From assembly GCA_013151035.1 (NCBI GenBank), contig JAADJB010000023.1, positions 1 to 64,000 on the forward strand: a stretch of DNA of 64,000 bases, in the 5' to 3' direction. Below the pieces are notes generated by a model. The model made no database searches, was not told the DNA's origin, and saw only the letters and a list, made by a program, of their open reading frames with translations. The position numbers were made by a program, and so were the translations under genes. This document shows, one piece after another, positions 28,818-37,839 of this stretch (positions within the stretch are counted from its first letter, which is position 1; each line of letters begins with the position of its first letter). This stretch comes from Gammaproteobacteria bacterium (GTDB lineage: Bacteria; Pseudomonadota; Gammaproteobacteria; JAADJB01).

Positions 28818-28979
28818 GAGACAGGGATTACGCTTATCTACCAGAGACCCTTGCCCGCATGGACGCGGGCGTGGAGCCTACACGCCTACATGGATGTAGG
28901 TAGGTAGAGCAATGCAGGAGCAATTGCCGACGGATGTATTCACGGCGTGTCTCTGGTAGAGAAGCGTGATTCATGTCTC
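28818..28979 (+). repeat. Long-stem structured repeat, copy C
   Basis: A 31-bp arm (28818-28848) pairs with 28949-28979. Of four imperfect positions, two are plus-strand G.U wobbles. The first hairpin GCCCGC-ATGGAC-GCGGGC is intact. A 45-base module (28886-28930), homologous to that in copy A, is inserted in the second hairpin instead of the first. Flanks GTTAACTCAA and CTCGAATTTACCAAGCATAT match copy A. It ends about 25 bases before the pgeF stop. Confidence 0.9.
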
Positions 28980-29004
28980 GAATTTACCAAGCATATTTTA
29001 TCTT

Positions 29005-29754
29005 TCAAGGAGACGTTAACCAGACAAGACTCGCCATACGTCCGGTGACACCATCACGGCGATAGGAATAAAAACGCTCCTTATCGGCATAGGTGCATAA
29101 GCCGCCACCATAGATAGCACTGACCCCGCAGGACTGCAAACGCTGTCGCGCCAATTCATAGATATCCATTAACCAACGCTCGCCATCTTTAACAAAGCCC
29201 CGTTTTGCCATCACCGAATGAGCGACAAATGTGCTATAAACATCATCACCCACCTGAAAATGTTCAGGACCAATAGCAGGCCCCAACCAGGCCATCAACT
29301 GCCCGGCATCCGCGCCCATCGTCTTCAAGGTTTGCTCAATCACCCCGTTAGCAAGACCACGCCAACCGGCATGAACCGCTACCACCTGTCGACCCTGCTG
29401 ATCACAAAGCAATAAGGGCAGACAATCCGCAGTCAATACCGCACAGACCTGACCTGCTTGACGGGTATAGACAGCATCAGCCACAGGAGAAGTATCAGAG
29501 CAAGGCAACTCAACAACTACACGCCCATGCACCTGCTGTAACCAGATTGGTGTCGAGGGCAAGGCCAGTCGTTGTTGTAAAACCTGGCGGTTTTGTGCCA
29601 CACAAGCCGGGCTATCACCAACATGGTCGCCCAGATTAAGGGTGTCGTAAGGGCAATCACTATCGCCACCCACACGCGTCGTCACACAGGCATGAACATT
29701 GGATGGCGCGGGCCAGTCAGGAACGATCAGATCCAGACAATATTCATCAGACAA
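29005..29754 (-). CDS. pgeF: Peptidoglycan editing factor / purine nucleoside phosphorylase-like PgeF (YfiH)
   Basis: A cytoplasmic member of the DUF152/laccase-domain family. In E. coli it removes wrongly incorporated amino acids from UDP-MurNAc peptides, and relatives act on purine nucleosides. The motifs LTADCLPLLL and VAVHAGWRGLANGV (zinc-binding His and Cys) are present, and a third metal His lies in PAIGPEHFQVG. 249 residues. It follows rluD directly, the conserved bamD-rluD-pgeF neighbourhood, and is followed by repeat copy C. Confidence 0.92.
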   Translation of the reverse strand: MSDEYCLDLIVPDWPAPSNVHACVTTRVGGDSDCPYDTLNLGDHVGDSPACVAQNRQVLQQRLALPSTPIWLQQVHGRVVVELPCSDTSPVADAVYTRQAGQVCAVLTADCLPLLLCDQQGRQVVAVHAGWRGLANGVIEQTLKTMGADAGQLMAWLGPAIGPEHFQVGDDVYSTFVAHSVMAKRGFVKDGERWLMDIYELARQRLQSCGVSAIYGGGLCTYADKERFYSYRRDGVTGRMASLVWLTSP

Positions 29755-30717
29755 CTACTGATCCACTTCAAAGTCACGCCGCAAGACCTCGATCATCTCC
29801 TGCATATCAGCCGGCACTGGCATATTCCATTCCATCCCTTCACCCGTCACGGGATGGATTAATGCCAGACGCGTAGCATGCAATGCCTGATGCCGGAAAT
29901 GTTGCAGTGCCTGCCGCAGCTCATCAGAGGCACCCTTGGGTTGACGTAATCGCCCCCCGTAAACCATATCCCCTAACATGGGATAATGAATATGCATCAT
30001 GTGTACGCGAATCTGATGGGTACGACCACTCTCAAGTCGTAACCGTAAACGACTGTGTGCCCGATAGCGTTCCACCACCCGATAATGCGTCACCGACTCA
30101 CGTCCACCTTCAACCACAGACATACGCTTACGTTCCACCGGATGCCGCCCAATTGGTGCATCCACAGTACCCCCAGAGGGCATCACACCCGATACCAGCG
30201 CCTCATATTCGCGTTCAATATCACGCGCTTGCAGTTGTTGCACCAGATAATTATGCGCCAACAAGGTACGTGCAACCATCAACAGACCACTGGTATCCTT
30301 ATCCAGTCGATGCACAATACCGGCACGCGGCACACCGGCAAGTGCCGCATCATGATGTAATAAGGCATTCTGCAGAGTACCACTCGAATGGCCTGCCCCA
30401 GGATGCACAACCAGTCCAACCGGCTTATTGATGATAAGCAAGCTGTCATCCTCATACACAACATCGAGATCAATCGGCTCCGGCTCACAATGAACCTCTT
30501 CCTCAATCTCGGCATCAATCGTTATCGCTTCGCCACCCTTAACCTTATCTTTGGGACGAACAGCCGGCTTACCGTTCAGCAATACCTGTTGATTACGCAC
30601 CCACTGCTGCAAACGGCTACGGGAATAATCCGGAAATAATTCAGCCAGCACCTGATCCAGCCGCCGACCGCTACAATCCTCCGGAACCTCACCACTCAAT
30701 TCAATCTTGCCTAACAT
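29755..30717 (-). CDS. rluD: 23S rRNA pseudouridine synthase RluD
   Basis: It modifies uridines of helix 69 in 23S rRNA (1911/1915/1917 in E. coli). The N-terminal S4 domain (about 17-75, GRRLDQVLAELFPDYSRSRL) is followed by the catalytic core with HRLDKDTSGLLMVAR, whose Asp is the nucleophile, and by the RTHQIRVHM motif. 320 residues. It runs divergent from bamD, as in many gammaproteobacteria. Confidence 0.96.
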   Translation of the reverse strand: MLGKIELSGEVPEDCSGRRLDQVLAELFPDYSRSRLQQWVRNQQVLLNGKPAVRPKDKVKGGEAITIDAEIEEEVHCEPEPIDLDVVYEDDSLLIINKPVGLVVHPGAGHSSGTLQNALLHHDAALAGVPRAGIVHRLDKDTSGLLMVARTLLAHNYLVQQLQARDIEREYEALVSGVMPSGGTVDAPIGRHPVERKRMSVVEGGRESVTHYRVVERYRAHSRLRLRLESGRTHQIRVHMMHIHYPMLGDMVYGGRLRQPKGASDELRQALQHFRHQALHATRLALIHPVTGEGMEWNMPVPADMQEMIEVLRRDFEVDQ

Positions 30718-30755
30718 TCTTTATACAACCCCTTTAACCACCGGAAATATCCTCG

Positions 30756-30790
30756 CTGCCCGTCAACTCAAGAGACGGGGATTGCTCTTC
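30756..30790. repeat. Half copy (left arm only) of the long-stem repeat
   Basis: CTGCCCGTCAACTCAAGAGA followed by CGGGGATTGCTCTTCT matches the left flank and first half of the arm of copies C and E. No core or right arm follows. The fragment is bracketed by a short inverted repeat (CCGGAAATA at 30741, TATTTTCCGG at 30791). It lies in the rluD-bamD divergent spacer. Confidence 0.75.
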
Positions 30791-30860
30791 TATTTTCCGG
30801 TATACTTCACAATATACAAACGTCATAATATACCTTCTAAAAATCAACAATCAACGAGAC

Positions 30861-31613
30861 ATGAGAAATATGCGCGCACTCAAACTCATCCCGATCATCC
30901 TCCTGATCCTGATCACAGGTTGTTCCCTGCTCCCCGAACAGATCGATGAAACCAAAAGCTGGTCTGCACAAAGAATTTATGAACGTGCCCAGGAGGCCAT
31001 GCGCAATCAAAATTACGAGGCCGCCATTAAATACTTTGAGAGCCTGGAAGCACGCTATCCCTTTGGCCGCTACGCGCAACAAGCACTCATTGAGACCGCC
31101 TACGCCTATTACAAGTTCAGTGAGCCTGATTCCGCCGTGGCAACCGCAGATCGTTTTATCAAGATATATCCTCAACATCCTCATACCGACTACGCCTACT
31201 ACCTAAAAGGCCTTGCCAATTTTTCCCGTGGCGATAACTTTATCGACAAGTACCTGCCAAGAGACCCATCGGAACGCGATCCGGGTGCTTCACGTCAGTC
31301 CTTTCTTGATTTTGCCGAGCTAATCAAACGCTTCCCGCGTAGCCAATATGCCAAGGATGCTGGTCTACGCATGGCTTTTTTACGCAATAATCTGGGGTGG
31401 TATGAAGTTCATGTTGCTGACTATTACATGCGCCGTGGCGCTCATATTGCCGCAATCAATCGTTGTAAACACGTCCTGAACAACTACCCGCAAACTCCAG
31501 CCATTCCCAGGGCGCTGGAAATCATGATCGAGGCCTACAAGATACTGGACATGGATGACCTGGCAGCCGATGCCCAGAAGGTACTGGATCTAAACACCCT
31601 ATCCGGGACGTAG
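30861..31613 (+). CDS. bamD: Outer membrane assembly lipoprotein BamD
   Basis: An essential lipoprotein of the BAM complex, which inserts beta-barrels in the outer membrane. The signal peptide ends in the lipobox LITGC (Cys21). TPR repeats cover about 35-240 (RAQEAMRNQNYEAAIKYFE is the first). 250 residues is normal. A second in-frame Met (residue 4) is an alternative start. It is convergent with glnB, 11 bases apart, and no terminator is evident between them. Confidence 0.96.
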   Translation: MRNMRALKLIPIILLILITGCSLLPEQIDETKSWSAQRIYERAQEAMRNQNYEAAIKYFESLEARYPFGRYAQQALIETAYAYYKFSEPDSAVATADRFIKIYPQHPHTDYAYYLKGLANFSRGDNFIDKYLPRDPSERDPGASRQSFLDFAELIKRFPRSQYAKDAGLRMAFLRNNLGWYEVHVADYYMRRGAHIAAINRCKHVLNNYPQTPAIPRALEIMIEAYKILDMDDLAADAQKVLDLNTLSGT

Positions 31614-31624
31614 GAACGCATCAC

Positions 31625-32002
<378 letters not shown>

Positions 32003-33676
32003 TCAGTCACTGTCCGATAGTATACTGATATTATCAGAGTTAGTATAACCTGAGGTTAACGGGTAACGCCGATCACGACCAAAGGCCCGCGAGGTAATAC
32101 GGATACCCGGTGGTGCCTGACGACGTTTATATTCATTACGATCAACCTTAGTGGCAATATCATTGACCACCGATGCCTCATAACCCATAGCAATAATATC
32201 CGCCACGCAGAGATCACGCTCGACATACATCTCCAGTATCGGATCCAGCACCTCGTAGGCAGGCAGACTGTCTTCATCCTTCTGATCCGGAGCTAACTCA
32301 GCCGATGGTGGCCGATCAATGACCCGTTGCGGGATAATTTCCTGCTCCCGATTCAACCATCGGGACAAGGCATAGACCATCATTTTAGGTAGATCCTTAA
32401 TTGGCGCAAAACCACCCGCCATATCGCCATACAGGGTTGCATAACCGACCGACATTTCACTCTTGTTACCTGTCGTCAACAACACCCGGTTATTCTTATT
32501 GGCAATCGCCATCAAAATTACACCACGACAACGCGCCTGTATATTCTCTTCCGTCGCATCCACCGGACGACCGGCAAACTCATCCTGCAATAGATTCAGA
32601 AAGCCATGAAAGACATTAGCAATCTCAATTACACTGTATTTCACACCCAGCGTCTGCGCCTGCTGGCAGGCATCCTGCTGACTCATATCGGCAGTATATT
32701 CAGATGGCATCATAACCACCTCCACCGCATCAGCACCCAGTGCATCCACAGCAAGCGCCAGGGTCAGGGCAGAATCAATCCCACCTGATAACCCGATCAC
32801 CACCCCAGGGAAACGATTTTTACGCACATAATCACGAATACCGAGGACAATAAGCTGATAGATTACCGCCTCAGGCGCAAGATCCAAAGCAATCTCACCC
32901 GCTACCGGCTCAACTTCATCACCCCTCTGAAAGACTACCGGATACAAGCCTTCAACTGCCAATGGTGCACGTTGAGTCACCCTGCCACCCCGGTTCATCA
33001 CCAGAGATTCACCATCAAACACCAATTCATCCTGACCACCCACCAGATTGACATAAACCACCGGGACACCAATCTGCGCCACACGCTGCCGCAAGATCAC
33101 CTCACGTTCTTCTTTCTTACCAATATTAAATGGAGAGGCATTTAAATTAAGCAAAATCTCGGCTCCCGCATCACGCGCCTGCAAAGCCGGGCCCGTCTGC
33201 CAGATATCCTCACAGATAGTCACACCCAGACGAACCCCGGAGACCTCAACAACACAGGGAGAATCCCCCGCTGAAAAATAACGCATCTCATCAAACACAC
33301 CATAATTTGGCAGGCACTGTTTATCGTAACTCGCCACTATGCCACCATCATGGATAACGGACACCGTATTATAAAGATCGTTTTGTTGTCTCCGGGGATG
33401 TCCGACAAAGAGGTGGATATCTTCAACCTCAGCACAGATACGCGCCAGGGCAGCATCAATCTGACGATACAAGCCCTGACGCATCAACAGATCCTCCGGA
33501 GGATAACCCGACAAGGTCAGCTCCGGAAACACAATCACCTGCGCACCCAGTTCATCTCGCGCCTTAATTGCCGCATCAATAATGATCTGCGTATTCGCCG
33601 CCACATCACCAACCCGTAGATTGACCTGCGCCATTACGATACATAGGGGGATTTTATTATTTGATACCACGACCAC
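32003..33676 (-). CDS. nadE: Glutamine-dependent NAD+ synthetase
   Basis: It amidates nicotinate adenine dinucleotide to NAD+ using glutamine. The N-terminal nitrilase-like glutaminase domain (about 10-260) has the triad Glu (FPELTLSGYPPEDLL), Lys and Cys (VTICEDIWQ). The C-terminal ATP-pyrophosphatase domain (about 270-557) has the PP-loop VIGLSGGIDSALTLALA. 557 residues. Several GTG codons near the start (33676 or 33670) are possible, and a GAGG lies at the site. It pairs with the window's nadA as NAD biosynthesis and is followed by glnB. Confidence 0.96.
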   Translation of the reverse strand: MVVVSNNKIPLCIVMAQVNLRVGDVAANTQIIIDAAIKARDELGAQVIVFPELTLSGYPPEDLLMRQGLYRQIDAALARICAEVEDIHLFVGHPRRQQNDLYNTVSVIHDGGIVASYDKQCLPNYGVFDEMRYFSAGDSPCVVEVSGVRLGVTICEDIWQTGPALQARDAGAEILLNLNASPFNIGKKEEREVILRQRVAQIGVPVVYVNLVGGQDELVFDGESLVMNRGGRVTQRAPLAVEGLYPVVFQRGDEVEPVAGEIALDLAPEAVIYQLIVLGIRDYVRKNRFPGVVIGLSGGIDSALTLALAVDALGADAVEVVMMPSEYTADMSQQDACQQAQTLGVKYSVIEIANVFHGFLNLLQDEFAGRPVDATEENIQARCRGVILMAIANKNNRVLLTTGNKSEMSVGYATLYGDMAGGFAPIKDLPKMMVYALSRWLNREQEIIPQRVIDRPPSAELAPDQKDEDSLPAYEVLDPILEMYVERDLCVADIIAMGYEASVVNDIATKVDRNEYKRRQAPPGIRITSRAFGRDRRYPLTSGYTNSDNISILSDSD

Positions 33677-33692
33677 CTCATTAGCAACCCAT

Positions 33693-33714
33693 GGTGCGTA
33701 ATACGCACCCTACC
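33693..33714. repeat. REP-like palindrome, family 2, variant
   Basis: GGTGCGTAATACGCACC followed by CTACC. The loop bases GG are changed to AA relative to the other copies and the arms are intact. It lies just upstream of nadE, next to long-stem repeat copy D. Confidence 0.85.
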
Positions 33715-33743
33715 ATCTCCCATACCTTCCCAAATAACTGTGA

Positions 33744-33857
33744 GAGATAGGGCTTGCTCTTCTTTATCAGAGACCGTTGGCCGCATGGACGCGGCCATCG
33801 AGCCACCATGGATGGTTTCACGGCGTGTCTCTGATAAAGGAGAACAAGCCCTATCTC
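33744..33857 (+). repeat. Long-stem structured repeat, copy D
   Basis: A 31-bp arm (33744-33774) pairs with 33827-33857, with two imperfect positions: one plus-strand U.G and one C.A. The core has hairpins GGCCGC-ATGGAC-GCGGCC and ACCAT-GG-ATGGT, then CACGGCG. The right arm ends 4 bases before the sucD stop codon. Confidence 0.92.
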
Positions 33858-33861
33858 GGAT

Positions 33862-34728
33862 TTACAGGACTTCCTTCATCCGCATACCCATCTCCGTGGG
33901 CGAACGCACCACCGACACCCCGGCAGCCTCTAACGCCGCAATCTTCTGCTCAGCAGTCCCTTTACCACCACTAATAATCGCACCGGCATGCCCCATGCGT
34001 TTACCCGCAGGGGCCGTCACACCAGCAATATAGGCAACCACCGGCTTACTCATCTCCGTCTTGATAAAATCAGCCGCCTGCTCCTCAGCCTGACCACCAA
34101 TTTCACCGACCATAATAACACCACGGGTTGCCGGATCCTGTTCGAACATCTCCAGGCAATCAATAAAACAGAGACCATGAATCGGATCACCGCCGATCCC
34201 CACACAAGTGCTCTGCCCCAGACCCGCAAGGCTGGTTTGATGTACCGCCTCATAGGTCAGGGTACCTGAACGTGACACCACACCAATCGCTCCAGGCTGA
34301 TGAATCACACCCGGCATAATACCAATCTTGCATTCCCCAGGGGTAATGACACCCGGACAATTCGGCCCGATCAAATACGTATCACTACCTTGCAGGGCTG
34401 CCTTTACCTTAAGCATATCCTGCACCGGCAAACCCTCCGTAATACACACCACCACCTCAATACCCGCATCAGCCGCCTCAAGGATCGCATCGGCAGCAAA
34501 GGGTGCAGGCACATAGATCATGGTCGCATTGGCTCCCGTCTCCGCCACCGCCTGATACACCGTATCAAACACCGGCAACCCCAAATGCTGCTGCCCACCC
34601 TTACCTGGAGTAACACCGCCAAGTAGTTGTGTACCATAGGCCAGTGCCTGCTCAGAATGAAAGGTGCCTTGACTACCAGTAAAGCCCTGACAAATAACCC
34701 GGGTATCCTTATTAATTAATATACTCAT
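33862..34728 (-). CDS. sucD: Succinyl-CoA synthetase alpha subunit
   Basis: It catalyses the substrate-level phosphorylation step of the TCA cycle. The CoA-binding Rossmann domain ([18 protein letters not shown]) is at the N-terminus. The phosphorylated His lies near [14 protein letters not shown] and [18 protein letters not shown], the latter carrying the active-site His. 288 residues. It overlaps sucC by 4 bases (ATGA). The stop is directly followed by repeat copy D. Confidence 0.97.
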   Translation of the reverse strand: MSILINKDTRVICQGFTGSQGTFHSEQALAYGTQLLGGVTPGKGGQQHLGLPVFDTVYQAVAETGANATMIYVPAPFAADAILEAADAGIEVVVCITEGLPVQDMLKVKAALQGSDTYLIGPNCPGVITPGECKIGIMPGVIHQPGAIGVVSRSGTLTYEAVHQTSLAGLGQSTCVGIGGDPIHGLCFIDCLEMFEQDPATRGVIMVGEIGGQAEEQAADFIKTEMSKPVVAYIAGVTAPAGKRMGHAGAIISGGKGTAEQKIAALEAAGVSVVRSPTEMGMRMKEVL

Positions 34729-35888
34729 GCTGCCACCATCGCCACGACCTTTTTTGCCGCCTCGCTTAAATCACTAATTGCCACTACATTCAGCCCTGAA
34801 TCTTGTAACAGGGCTCGACCCTGCTCAACATTCGTCCCTTCCAGACGCACCACCACCGGCAGTTCCGTCCCAACCTCACGTACCGCAGTAATAATACCCT
34901 CGGCAATCAAATCACAACGCACAATACCACCAAAGATATTAACCAGGATGGCGCGCACCTTACTATCCGACAAAATCAGCTTAAATGCCTCGGTCACGCG
35001 CGCAGCTGTTGCGCCACCACCGACATCAAGGAAATTAGCCGGTTCACCACCCTGTAGTTTAATCAGATCCATCGTCGCCATCGCCAAACCGGCACCATTC
35101 ACCATGCAGGCGATATTACCCTCCAGGGTGATGTAATTGAGTTCATGCTCACTGGCAATGCGTTCCTTTTCATCCTCCTGACTAATGTCCCGTATCTCCA
35201 GCAACGCCTTTTGGCGAAACAACGCGTTATCATCCAGATTGATCTTGGCATCAAGCGCTAACAAATCACCTGACTCAGTAATCACCAGTGGGTTAATCTC
35301 CAACAAGGAGATATCCTTATCCTGAAACAACCGATATAGCCCCAGCATAATACGTGTCAACTGTCCTAGTTGAGCCCCTTTCAAGCCCAGACCCACACCC
35401 AGTTTCCGGCACTGATAGGCTTGTAGACCCGCAGCAGGATCCACCTGTTCAGTTAGAATAGCATCCGGATCATTACTCGCCACCTCCTCAATATTCATCC
35501 CACCAGCCCGGCACGCCATGAATACAATACGTTCACTGGCACGATCAACCAGGGCACCAAGATACAATTCCTGCTCCATCGCAACCGGTGTCTCAATCAG
35601 CACCTCGTGTATCGGCAAACCCTCCGTCCCGGTTTGCGGTGTCACCAGATAACTGCCCAGCAAAGCCTCCGCCTTGTCAGCTAAGGCATCAAGACCGGAT
35701 ATCAACTCGACACCACCGCCCTTGCCACGTCCCCCGGCATGAACCTGCGCCTTAATGACCCATTGATCACCACCCAGTTCGCGTGCCGCTGCCAGTACCG
35801 CCTCTACCGTACCCGCAACCTGTCCCGCTGGTGTGGGTATGCCGTACTGATTAAATAGCTGTTTAGCCTGATATTCATGCAAATTCAT
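34725..35888 (-). CDS. sucC: Succinyl-CoA synthetase beta subunit
   Basis: The nucleotide- and succinate-binding subunit. It opens [20 protein letters not shown], the usual start. The N-terminal ATP-grasp domain (about 1-240) has [12 protein letters not shown]. The C-terminal domain carries [16 protein letters not shown] and the phosphate-site motif. 387 residues is normal. The sucCD pair stands apart from other TCA genes here. Confidence 0.97.
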   Translation of the reverse strand: MNLHEYQAKQLFNQYGIPTPAGQVAGTVEAVLAAARELGGDQWVIKAQVHAGGRGKGGGVELISGLDALADKAEALLGSYLVTPQTGTEGLPIHEVLIETPVAMEQELYLGALVDRASERIVFMACRAGGMNIEEVASNDPDAILTEQVDPAAGLQAYQCRKLGVGLGLKGAQLGQLTRIMLGLYRLFQDKDISLLEINPLVITESGDLLALDAKINLDDNALFRQKALLEIRDISQEDEKERIASEHELNYITLEGNIACMVNGAGLAMATMDLIKLQGGEPANFLDVGGGATAARVTEAFKLILSDSKVRAILVNIFGGIVRCDLIAEGIITAVREVGTELPVVVRLEGTNVEQGRALLQDSGLNVVAISDLSEAAKKVVAMVAA

Positions 35889-36016
35889 ATTATCTTCCCA
35901 GGATCAATTAGAGGTTCCATAACAGGCATTGTGCAGAAAAAATCAGGTCTTGCCAAATATTTCACTGCAAAAAATGCTAAGGTAAGTCCTGAATCACAAA
36001 ACGGGTTAATAAACAC

Positions 36017-36241
36017 ATGTTCAAAACACTGGTCTTACTCGCAGCCCTCTGGCTTGCCATACGTCTGCTACGTAATTGGCTAGAACAACGTAACGCTAGT
36101 CTGACATCAGAAAAACAAAAAAATGGTAGCATGGTTCAATGTCACTACTGTGGCACCTATATCCCGGAACAAGATTCAATTTATAGCGATGGTAATCACT
36201 ACTGTTGCAATGACCATCGTGACAATGAAAATGAATCATGA
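36017..36241 (+). CDS. PP0621-type small membrane protein with a zinc-binding tail
   Basis: A 74-residue protein. An N-terminal TM helix (about 3-20) is followed by a charged linker and a treble-clef-like CHYCGTYIPEQDS...YCCNDH segment. The CXXC plus CC...H pattern suggests one metal site. Such PP0621-like proteins commonly precede pilS-pilR. Its last codon overlaps the pilS start (ATGA), so it is cotranslated with the pilus regulators. Role unknown. Confidence 0.85.
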   Translation: MFKTLVLLAALWLAIRLLRNWLEQRNASLTSEKQKNGSMVQCHYCGTYIPEQDSIYSDGNHYCCNDHRDNENES

Positions 36242-37839
36242 AGCAAAACTCCGGCGTAAATTCACACCTACATAGCGATGACACCCTGACCTGGAAGCCG
36301 CTGGGCTTGCTCACGTTATACCGGATTGCCCTGGCAACTTTATTGCTGATTCTGTTTTTTTTCGCCTCCGATTATCTGCCGCTGGGAAGCCGCAAACCCG
36401 GGCTTTTCACCCTGATTGGCTTCGCTTACCTGTTATTTGCCTTTAGTGCCGCACTCACCGCACAGCTACGCCGCCCTAACTACAAACTACAGGTATTTAC
36501 CCAGATCGTTATTGATTGCCTGGTCATCACCTTATTACTCTATACCAGTGGTGGACAACAAAGTGGACTCGGTTTTCTACTCATCGTTGCTGTTGCCACC
36601 GGCAGCTTGTTAATGCCGGAACGCATTGCCTTCCTGTTTGCGGCTATTGCCACGCTTGCCATACTCGGTGAACAGAGTTATAGCTTGCTACAAGGCTATA
36701 ATCTTGGTCAACACGGATTCATACAGGCAGGAATTCTAGGTGTTGCTTTATTTACCACCGCATCGCTTGCCTATATCCTGGCAAAAAGAGCCCATACCAG
36801 TGAAGCACTGGCAGAACAACGTGGCATTGATCTCGCTAACCTTGCCACATTAAATGAACACATCATCCAGCAACTACCGTCAGGCGTTATTGTTGTCGAT
36901 CAACAACAACAGATTCGTCTGGCAAACCAGACCGCTCGCAAGATATTATCTCTGGTTCAGCGCAATCAGTCATTGCATCATGTGGCACCTGAACTGGAAC
37001 AACAACTCAAACAGTGGCAACAAAACTCGGCTCTAACCGCCAAGCAATTTCATGTACAGGGTAATAATCAGACATTAACACCCAGCTTCACCCACCTGGG
37101 TGATGGCTCAGCCATACTCATCTTTATTGAAGATTCAGCCAAACTGGCACAACAATCACAGCAAATCAAACTGGCGGCCCTGGGGCAATTAACCGCCAGC
37201 ATTGCCCATGAAATCCGTAATCCACTGGGGGCAATCAGCCATGCAGGCCAATTACTCAACGAATCCAGCCATCTTGATGCCGATGACAAGCGCCTGATTG
37301 AGATCATTCAAAATCATAGCCAACGGGTTAATCGCATTATTGAAAGCATCCTTCAGGTATCCAGAAGAAGCCCCGCTCAATCACAAATATTCCAACTGAA
37401 GACATGGTTAAAAAGCTTTGTTAATGAGTGGCAACAAAGTGACCCTGACAACACATGGATTATTAATACCCGGATGGAGAATGATAAGCTGGAGATACAC
37501 TTTGACCCCGGACATTTGCATCAGGTGTTATGGAACCTGTGTCAAAACGCACGTAAGCACAGTGTTAACAGTCGTAAACAACAGATTGATATCCGTGCAG
37601 GCATTGATAATGACAACCAGCAACTCTGGCTTAAGGTCATTGATTATGGTGAAGAGATTGATGCCACAACAGTCAGCAATCTATTTGAACCCTTCTTTAC
37701 TACTGCCACAGATGGTACCGGACTTGGTTTGTATATCGCCAGAGAGATTTGTGAAAGCAATCAGGCTCAACTGGAGTATCATCCATCGAGTAGCGGAGGT
37801 AACTGTTTTTGCATCCACTTTACGCGTAAAATAGAATAA
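36238..37839 (+). CDS. pilS: Type IV pilus sensor histidine kinase PilS
   Basis: A polar membrane kinase that senses pilin level and phosphorylates PilR. Six N-terminal TM helices (about 25-185) lead to a PAS-like linker (about 205-300). The HisKA motif SIAHEIRNPLGAISHAG has His324. The HATPase region contains LWNLCQNARKHS and GTGLGLYIAREI. 533 residues, normal. It overlaps pilR by one base and the small upstream gene by 4 bases. Confidence 0.95.
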   Translation: MKQNSGVNSHLHSDDTLTWKPLGLLTLYRIALATLLLILFFFASDYLPLGSRKPGLFTLIGFAYLLFAFSAALTAQLRRPNYKLQVFTQIVIDCLVITLLLYTSGGQQSGLGFLLIVAVATGSLLMPERIAFLFAAIATLAILGEQSYSLLQGYNLGQHGFIQAGILGVALFTTASLAYILAKRAHTSEALAEQRGIDLANLATLNEHIIQQLPSGVIVVDQQQQIRLANQTARKILSLVQRNQSLHHVAPELEQQLKQWQQNSALTAKQFHVQGNNQTLTPSFTHLGDGSAILIFIEDSAKLAQQSQQIKLAALGQLTASIAHEIRNPLGAISHAGQLLNESSHLDADDKRLIEIIQNHSQRVNRIIESILQVSRRSPAQSQIFQLKTWLKSFVNEWQQSDPDNTWIINTRMENDKLEIHFDPGHLHQVLWNLCQNARKHSVNSRKQQIDIRAGIDNDNQQLWLKVIDYGEEIDATTVSNLFEPFFTTATDGTGLGLYIAREICESNQAQLEYHPSSSGGNCFCIHFTRKIE

